NCBI RefSeq assembly: GCF_028372415.1
Contig: NC_092879.1
Coordinates: 95,777,700 to 95,841,699 of the forward strand
From: Notamacropus eugenii
Taxonomy: Eukaryota; Chordata; Mammalia; Diprotodontia; Macropodidae
Direction of reading: 5' to 3'
Length of the DNA stretch: 64,000 bases
Shown here: positions 55,982 to 64,000 of the stretch, piece by piece
Layout of the letters: each line of letters begins with the position of its first letter
Numbering within the stretch: the stretch's first letter is position 1
Program-made: the position numbers and the translations under genes
The notes under the pieces: generated by a model
The model's database searches: none
Told to the model about the DNA's origin: nothing
What the model saw: the letters and a program-made list of their open reading frames with translations, nothing else

Positions 55982-57754
55982 ACAAACGCAATATATATTT
56001 TCTTAAAATAACCTACTTTATCTGCTCTGAGGTTCCTGTGGATTCTGCCCTGTCCCCAATATCTTGAGGTTCACTTTTATGGTGTTTATCTTTTTTGTTG
56101 TTTTTCCTTTTTTATTTTTTTTTTTGTGAGAAGGAATACATTAAAAAAAATAATAATTGTCTGCCCAGATAATAACATGGTTCAAAATCTTTCCTCCCTG
56201 ACTTGAAGCATTCTTTGTTTGCTTATGCAACCTCTTTCTAGGTTTACATATTTCAATCCCGCCTCCTCTGCCCCCCCAACCCCCAGCTATGGGCTTGGTA
56301 GACTTTTCAACTTCTTAAATTATTTGCTCATGTCATTAATTTTATATTGTTAGTGTTTTCCCCAGAGGCTTTCCTCCCTGTCTGTCCCCTTCCCAAGACT
56401 ACTTTAATAGCACCCCTAAATCTGTGCTATGTCTCCTTGTCACCGTACATAGTTATTGTTTCTGTGCTGTGTGTTTTCGGTGACTCATTGTTCAGGATGT
56501 CATTATCTGGTCTTCATTTACGTCTGTATGTTTTGCTTGTCTTTTCAAGAGTCATTACTAGTTTTGTGGTTTCTAAGGATATACTTGAAATTTGCATGTT
56601 TTGCCATTATTCATAATTGTTTTGTATCTGAGTGCATCATGAATTTTTATAACCATACTTCAGCTTTCCGTGAAACGTATATGTCTATATTCTATAATAC
56701 TTGGGTAGGGAAAATGTCATCATTTTTTTTTCAAATTTACTTTTTTGAATAGTTTGCTTTTAGTGTTTATTTTTTAGATGTATCTAGTTAAGAAAGGAGA
56801 CTGTTCGTATCATACAATTTGTTCTGTTGCTGTCTTATAGCAATTTGGTTAGCTTTCCCTTCATGAATTTAGATGCTACACCATGAGTGACATGTATATT
56901 TAATATTGTTTTTGCTACCTTAAGCACAATTTATTCTTGTTTATGCCTGTTGACACTCAGAATATGCACTTGTCAAGTAATAGCTTTATTTACTGTTTGT
57001 TAAAATCTTTTTACATGTAGTACACACTCTAGCGCTCAACTCTCATTCTGTGTATCTCTTAATTTTTAAATACTTTTTCCTGCATACAGTGAAATGTTGG
57101 CTTATGGTGGTCTCTGTTCTTCCATTATTTTATTTTACTGGAATTGCATCCATTCACATTTATGCTACTAAAATACTATACTTATTTTCTCCAGAGTTTC
57201 TGGACGTTGATTCATTCATTCTTGGATGTGAGGCATAAACTTTGAATTGCTTTCCTTTCTATTCTAGTTACTAGGTGAATTTTCTATTAAATTATATATC
57301 CTTGGTGTGCTCTGTTTTTTTCTTTGGAAAAAAATCTAATTTTATGAAGAAACCTTATTTTCATCTTTTGCTCTTAAACAGAAGATTCTCAAAGTCTTAG
57401 GTCAGTTTTAAACCTTAATAGCTTTAAATGGCACTAACATTTTGGGACATCAGATATACACTGGGAAATATGGTCATTTTTACAACATTAATCCAATGGT
57501 ACCCTTCAATATTGAAAGTTTCTCCAGTTGTTTTGATCTTCCTTGATTACTATGCCTGTACTCTTAATAGCTCTCCCATAGTTCCTGAGTATTCCTAAGT
57601 GTGTTAAAACAGGTAACTGAGAGGATTTTTCTATAAATCAGGTTTTCCTTTTTTTAATGTTGTCTTCATATCTATTGCTAACTCAAATGTGAAAGTCTGG
57701 GTAAACCTTCTATTCTATGATTTTGCTGGACTCATGGCTTCCCCGAATCATTTT
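55861..57754 (-). mobile_element. Probable old L1 ORF2 remnants, antisense
   Basis: T-rich sequence with the composition and phrasing of antisense ORF2, leading into the clearer antisense segment at 57755. A (TA)n run lies at about 55948-55978. The assignment is weak. Confidence 0.4.
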
Positions 57755-59000
57755 GAAAGACACAGTTGGCCTTTCAAGATATACAAATGTCATCTGCTTT
57801 GATTTGATTCATGTACATTCCTCTAGTGTCTAGACTTACTGAAATGACCAGAATTCCTAATATTCTGAATAGGAATCCCTGATTTAATTTAATTTAATCC
57901 CTAAATTACTTGTTTAGCAGAAATGCATTTAAGCTTTTCCCTCATTTTCCATGGTGTACCATGTTGGCTCTTGGTTTCAGATAAATGCTCTCTTACTGAC
58001 TTTTACAGCCTCTCAGTCCACGTTCTTCCTGCTATATTTATATTTGTCATTATTAGGCTACATTGATCAAGAACGAATGCTTAACACAAGGGTACCCCAT
58101 CTTTCCTCTCCTACCAAAAAACCCCATCCAGGACCATTTTTACTAATAGCTCTGTAACAGACCAACCAAACCTACCAACCTTAAACAAAACCCACAAAAC
58201 CTATAGAAAGGAGTTGGAAAGCCTTAAGACAAAGTTCTTCTATGATGAATGGGATTAAATATGAAGGAAAAATAAGGGGTTTACTAGTCCAAACAGCAGA
58301 AATGTAGCGTTTAGCTTATTAGCCTAAGAGTTAGTGAAGACCAAGATAGACAATTCCAAGGAAAATATGAGCACACAAACCAAAATTACTTAGGACCAAT
58401 TTAAAAGGTCTAGTGATTCTATTGAACTTGCTGAATAGATAAGAAACACAACCTCTGACTATGTTACTTGTAGGAAACTTGTCTATTATATAAAAAAGGT
58501 GTATGCCCAGAGAAGCATTTATTAAGCACTTGCTGTATGCCAAGCACTATGTGCTAAGTATGTCAGGCTAAAATATTTTGCAACTGCAACAGCAAAAAAA
58601 AAAAAAAAATAGGGACAGTAGAATAATAGGTGACAGAATTCAGAGAAGGAGAATAATCAGTGATAGATGAAGGCAGCAGGTAAAGGGTAATGGCAAAGGA
58701 ACAAATAGAAAATCTCCATCCATACATAGATGCCAAACAGCTTGAAAGTAGAGAATTCTAAATGTAAATCCTTAATTCATATGGGCCAGACAATTTGACC
58801 ATTCAATGATACAATGAGAAATGTACAAAAGCATAATAGGAGCCTCATGTCTTACTTTGATAGCATGTGATAAAGCAAATAAAATCTAATAATCGTATTT
58901 GAACTTTGTAGATAATTGTTAATTAGATATTTGGGAAGGAGTAAAGGGCAGAATAAGGGACAATATACAAGGAACACTTGCAAATTGGTCCCATATGATG
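57755..59000. repeat. Strand-switched LINE-like repeat, copy B
   Basis: This is the counterpart of 47098-48480 in the same order and orientation: antisense L1-like GTCATCTGCTTTGATTTG and TTGGCTCTTGGTTTCAG, then the oppositely oriented GAGCACACAAACCAAAATTAC, AATTTGACCATTCAATGATAC and GAAATGTACAAAA. A short antisense L2/MIR-like end interrupts it near 58508-58562. Confidence 0.65.
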
Positions 59001-59189
59001 TCATAGAGGAGCCCAGTAAGAGAAAAAAGTTCTTATCATTAGACTATTATTTAAGAAAGTTAATGAACACAAGCCTTAGTTATGTCTACATGGGCCTGGC
59101 AAAACATTGCTTAGTATCTTTTGAGGCATTATTTTTTGCCCAGTCTTAACTGGTATCATATTCAGTAATTGGGCATAGTTCACCGTCTG

Positions 59190-59462
59190 CTTCCCACACC
59201 TGGAAGGCTGCCCCTCTTCATCCTGTCTCCTGGCTTCCTTGTCTTCCTTTTGCCTGAAGTCTTCCCAAGACCTCTTCATTCCACTGCCTTCCCTCTGTCT
59301 ATGGCTTCCTACTTATTCTGCACGTAACTGGTTTGTACGTAGTTGTTTGCATGTTATCTCTGCCATTACATTGGGAGCTCCTTGGGGGATCATGGTTTTA
59401 CCTCTTTCTCTATCTCCAGTGCTTAGTACATAGCACTTAATAAATGTTTTTTGACCGACTAA
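59190..59462 (+). mobile_element. L2/L3-type LINE 3' end
   Basis: CTCCTGGCTTCCTTGTCTTCC, ACTGCCTTCCCTCTGTC, TTGGGAGCTCCTTGGGGGATC and the terminus AGTGCTTAGTACATAGCACTT with AATAAATG follow the L2-like 3' order in sense. Confidence 0.78.
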
Positions 59463-61439
59463 CACTAAAAACTACAGAGCTCTCTTACTAATAGAGAAGC
59501 CAAAATAGGAAATAAAATATTAGCCAATAGAATATCAGGAGGAGGGGAAGAGGGGAGAAAACAAAACTTCATGACCAAGTGGGTGTTGTAATAGACATGC
59601 AAGACTGGCTCATCATCGACTGTCAACATCATGAAATGTATAAACTGTAGAACTCAAGCCATGTGGTGATGTGTAGAAATATGTGAAGAGCCCTTAGGAA
59701 AAGTTAACATTAATCCATGAGAAAAACAATGATTTTTTTGGTGTGTGTGCATGTGTGTGTGCATGTGCATGTGTGTATGTGTATGTATGTGATGTTGGTC
59801 TGAGCTCCTCCTGCATTGAAACCCAATTCCATGATAAAACCTATGCAGACTTGGTAATCTGTAGTTTGTTCTAATATTCTCTTCAGATTTCTAACTTCAC
59901 AGTTCATCTTTTATCCTCATTTTCCTCACCCATGTCTCTGGGTGATCATCTCTGGTCTTGCCAAACTATTAGAAATAGTAAGATCTCTCCTCTCCTTCCT
60001 TTCTGGCTCATTACTTGCTTTTTTTTTGGCTTGATTTTAGTTTGGACTTTTGGACCAGCCCTGGTTTGCCTCCGCTCCCTCACTGACTCTTGGATGGTGG
60101 TTTGAGTATCGACTGGAGTTTTTCACTCTCCCTCTCCCTCTCATACCTTTTGTTTGAACATTGTATCACCCTTTTGAGTAGGTCAGATTTGGTTAATTAA
60201 CATAGGTTTCTTTGCCTTTTTGATGATGCAGCTCAGCTCGGTCATTGTCATAGGGAATGCTTAAAAAACCAGACTGATCAAGCTTTCAGTTATTTTCCCC
60301 ATTAAAACATGTAGGCTTTTGATTGGTTCCTCTTGCGTGTAAGCCATCTTCCTTTGCCTTCTGGCTCATCATGCCCCAATCCTTTTCCTTCTCATAGTTG
60401 ATTTGCCACCTTAATCATCGCCTAATGACTGACCCACTGTGTGCTTGATGGCCTTGTGGGATCATCATTCAGCATGAGTCATTTACCATAGGAACGTGCG
60501 ACCTCAGATGTTTGTTGCCTTTTGGCCTTGTGTGGCTAGTCTGTGTGTTAGGTAGGGACTTGTTCCCGTGGCTCAGTTCTTTGTTAGGGGGTTTGTTGCT
60601 TAGCTAAAGTTTCCTGGGTTCTCTTTCGAGCCAAGCATTGCACTTAGTAATTCTTCCTGCCATTCTTTTATTAGTCTTTTAAACCTTTTTGCAAGTCCTT
60701 AAGGCCAGTCTGCATGCTTCTCTGGGATTCCTATGACACTTATAGGAGCCTTACTGTCTTACCATATTGTTTTCCTTGATTTTGTTACTTATACTTCGCT
60801 TGGTTGTCTCTTATCTTTTTTAAAGAACACTCAGGTTCCCATTTCTATCCCAGAAATAATTCCCTCTTTGTGAGAATGTGACCCACTAGAGAATGTCTGC
60901 CTGCTACTTCCCCTCCTTTATTTTTCAGATATGAAAGCAGATGGCTTTTTGATGACGCATTTGAAGATTTGCTGTTTCTATGAGGCCCCCTTCACTTCTG
61001 GTTTTCTCCATCTTTTACCTTGAGGTTCTGGACCGTTTTCTCCATCAGGTGGATTTTACTTTGTCTCAATCTATAAAACAATCTCTTGGTCGTTCAGTGT
61101 GTCATTGAATCAATAAGTAGCATAATTTTAATGGTATAGGCATAGGCCAAGCATGTTAAGTCTTTCTTAACTTCTACCCATAGGGCAGGCAAGCCAGTCT
61201 GGCTGAAGCAGCAAGGCACTCTGGTGCCAAGGCATGTGCCAGGAAGCTCACTTTGACCATCTCCCCTCAGACGTTGATGGAGCCAATCCAGGACTATGAG
61301 CCCGAGAACCTTTGGAATAGTGTTATCCAAAATATCAGGGCCCAGCCCCTGTACCCATCATCCTGGGGAATAACCCCTGCCCTGGGTCAATTATCAAGAG
61401 CATATTGGAGTAGAAACAATATGGAAGGAGTCCCTTTCT
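59463..61439. other. No recognised gene; possible decayed L1
   Basis: A TG-rich run lies at 59739-59790. The 60650-60900 part has a weak antisense L1 ORF1 flavour, too diverged to call. No coding region is supported. Confidence 0.35.
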
Positions 61440-62480
61440 TTGCTTTATTATTGTAGGCAGTTAACACAATATTGGAATTAACTGTTTTTTTGAATGTTGG
61501 ATAGAGTTTACTTATAAATCTATCTGATCTTGGTATTTTTTCTTTAGGCTGTGATGGCTTTTAGAATTATGACTTATAATTTTTTTCTGATTTGGGTTAT
61601 TTAAAGAATAATCAAATAATGTAAAGAATTTAAAAAACTCCTTGAGTGCAGGGGCTGTCCACTGCTTCTTCTGTGGATCTGGGCATTCTGTATTTTTTTG
61701 TTGGCATATCATTGGGAAATTTTTTTCATGGTTTCCTTTATTTCCTCTTAGTTTGTGAATTTTCCTTTTAAAACTTTTGATACAAACAATTTAGTTTTCC
61801 TCTTTTTTTAAGAATTAGACCAGCTCCAGGCTCTTATCTATTTTAATTGCCTCCCCAAAAAAACCCACCTTAGCTCCTAGTTTTTTTTTCAACTAATTAG
61901 TTTTTAAGTTGAAAGTCATTGCTTTCAGTTTTATGAATATCTTCTTTACTTTTCAGAATATCTGCTTTGGCATTTAGATTGCATTTGAAAATGCAGTTTT
62001 TTTAATTACACACCTAATTCATTGATTTTTTCTTTTGTTAATGAAAAAAATGACAAGTATAAATTTCCCCACCAGTATTGCTGTAGCTACATCCCTTGTG
62101 TTTTGCTTTGTTGTGTCACTGTTATTTTCCTTGATGACATTTTCTTTTGCTTCTTAAATGTGTTCTTTGACCCATTTGTTCTTTAGGACAAATGACTTAA
62201 TCTGCACTTCATTTTGAATTCTTGCTTCAAAAGCTCTTTATGGGCAAAAACATGGAAATTGAGGGGATGCCTCTTGCTAGCTTGTTCACCCATCCTTTCA
62301 TTTTCTGTCCTTCTTTGGTTAGAATTCCTTTACTCCCATAGATGACATGGATTCTTTTGATTTTCTTCTCCAAATCTTCCTGCCGTAGGTATTTAGATCG
62401 TCTGATTTGTTGTTCTTTATTTTTGTTTTCAGTGAGATCAGTTCCATCGCTTATTTTAATGTCACTTTTCATGTTAGGAC
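61440..62480 (-). mobile_element. Old L1 ORF2 remnant, antisense
   Basis: GCTTCTTAAATGTGTTCTTTGACCC, seen in parts (TGTGTTCTTTGACCC), and ATTTCCCCACCAGTATTGCTGTAG have counterparts at about 41780-41900 (GTCTGTTCTTTGACCC). A minus frame at 62227-62472 covers part of it but shows no clear domain. Confidence 0.5.
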
Positions 62481-64000
62481 ATTGATTTGTTTATTGTATC
62501 ATAGCTTCTATAGCTTTCCTGCTCAATTTGTTTGCATCTTGCACTGATTCTCCCCACTGTGTCTTCTGTTGGGGCCATGGGCTTATTTCCAATCTATTTT
62601 CCAATTGTTTTATTGCCATCTGTCCTTCATCTTCTATGCCAATCTTTTAGCCTTTCTCCTGGCCCTTACTGGGGTAGTCTTCTCCCATGCAGATTGTCAA
62701 GGCTTCATGGTTCTATATGCCATCTTGTGTATTAGGGGTATGGGTCCCTGCCAACCATATGGAGTAATGACTAAAGCTGGGTTTATCCCATGGGAGGTGT
62801 TGGCAGGGCTGGTGAAGTGAAAGACTTTCCCTGCTGAGTAGTAGAAGGGAGTCAGGCTGAAAGGTCAGAATGGGCTTATGCCAAGAGTAGATTGGTAGGA
62901 ATACTCATAATTAAGGCAGGGATGGGGTTTAATAAGCCTTACGGGGGATGAGTTTCCCATCTGTGCTTCTTGCTAAAACTTTACTTGCGACATGATTGGC
63001 AGAAGAGTTATTGACTAGAGGTTGTTACGCCGGGGAGTTACACTAAGGACCAGCTGACCCTACCGTATTATAGATTGCTTCTCTGTTCATGGTTTCCAAA
63101 CTCTAGCAATGAACAATTCTCCGGCATTCTTTTAAATAGAAACAACTCCTAAACTCTCAAGTATAAACAGTACCTTGGTCATCTATTGGGGTCAGAACAT
63201 GTTCTAGTCTATTAAAAAAAAAAAAAAAAAGGAGCTTGTGCCAAAGATAAGCCTCAAGGCTTTTTTCCTCACTCCCTTAAACAGACCTATGGAATATACC
63301 TGACCATAGCCCTGGGTACACAGCTCATTTTCTCTTGCTGTTCGGAGTCATCACTATTTGACATATACCTACTCACGCTGGGAATCTTAATGATGACCTT
63401 TACTAAATTTGGCATGGAAGACCTGGCTAATACATGGAAGCTACTGAAGGCTTTCCTTTGAGTTTTCTAACATTCCAAGGAAATGAGAATAACACTGACC
63501 TACCTCACTCTCTGGTCTTCTCTACCCTTATTGTAGTATATATTATTAACTTCATGTAAATAATGATGGGTTATATTTTCCATCAAATTGATACCTCATG
63601 GGTCTTTTTGTTACCTGTAGGTCACCTGACAATTAGACTCTTTTGAGGTTTGGGTATGTTCCATGACGACCAGTCATTTATTGTTGGTGTTAGTAAAGAT
63701 AATGGCATTTGTTGCCCCCACCCCTGGCCCTGTTGTGAAAGGTTGTTATCTTTGATAGTGTTGTAGATTTCCCATAATACGATCCTGGCTTCTCTCTTCC
63801 TATTTCTCACTGTTGTTGGCCAGTGGATTTTCTGGTCTGTAGTGATAGACTCATTCATCAGGTTGTCATTCTAATTGTGCATCAGAATCTAGAAAGTAAT
63901 CTTACTTATCCTGATGGTATTTGCAGTTCTGTATGAGGACCCTTCTAAGTTTGATGAGGCTTGTCTAGAGTTGGACTGTGGAAGAATGGGTTTGTGTTCT
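62481..64000. other. No recognised gene
   Basis: An A17 run lies at 63213-63230. Open frames are short and lack similarity I can name. Confidence 0.35.

Overview
The window looks like intergenic or intronic DNA of a marsupial. The evidence is the repeat content: MAR1-type tRNA-derived SINEs, a tRNA-headed SINE with an RTE tail, an RTE LINE, many MIR/MON1-type CORE-SINEs, hAT-Charlie MITEs that resemble opossum families, and L1/HAL1 elements with a marsupial-style ORF1. Didelphid and Australian marsupials cannot be told apart from this evidence. I recognise no spliced host gene, tRNA, rRNA or CRISPR array. The long open frames are repeat-derived, apart from one processed copy of the nuclear protein gene HMGN1.

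Layout. 1-7.4 kb: SINEs, then a hAT MITE split by a 3.7-kb HAL1 (copy 1). 7.5-8.9 kb: a decayed class I retroviral pol fossil with a 318-bp LTR inserted in it. 9.3-11.4 kb: SINEs and an RTE LINE with a 5' inversion and perfect target-site duplications (TSDs). 11.4-28 kb: mostly old SINE, L1 and L2 pieces with simple repeats, a TSD-flanked RTE-tailed SINE, and a 5'-only L1 fragment. 28.3-32.2 kb: an L2-type LINE end, then HAL1 copy 2. 32.3-36.3 kb: L1 and L2 pieces and a palindromic MITE. 36.3-38.9 kb: HAL1 copy 3, with a 579-bp solo LTR inside its tail. 38.9-48.5 kb: antisense L1 ORF2/ORF1 remnants. 48.8-52.6 kb: HAL1 copy 4, with an intact 362-residue ORF1. 52.7-54.6 kb: an L2-type LINE split by the HMGN1 retrocopy. 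54.6-64 kb: older L1 and L2 remnants.

The main theme is a set of HAL1-like elements, meaning L1s that carry ORF1 but no ORF2. All four are on the minus strand. They must have been moved by ORF2 protein from full L1s. Three of the four carry non-L1 DNA between their own 3' end and the downstream target-site boundary, as expected for 3' transduction. In copies 3 and 4 this extra DNA ends in an AATAAA, a 15-17 nt gap and a poly(A). Copy 4 is bounded by a 17-bp perfect TSD and has a partly duplicated GC-rich 5' UTR. Other well-resolved insertion events are the twin-primed RTE, the HMGN1 retrocopy (16-bp TSD), and two related LTRs (6-bp TSDs), one of which has 32-bp perfect terminal inverted repeats.

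All family names rest on reading the sequence and on memory of repeat consensus sequences. No database was searched.
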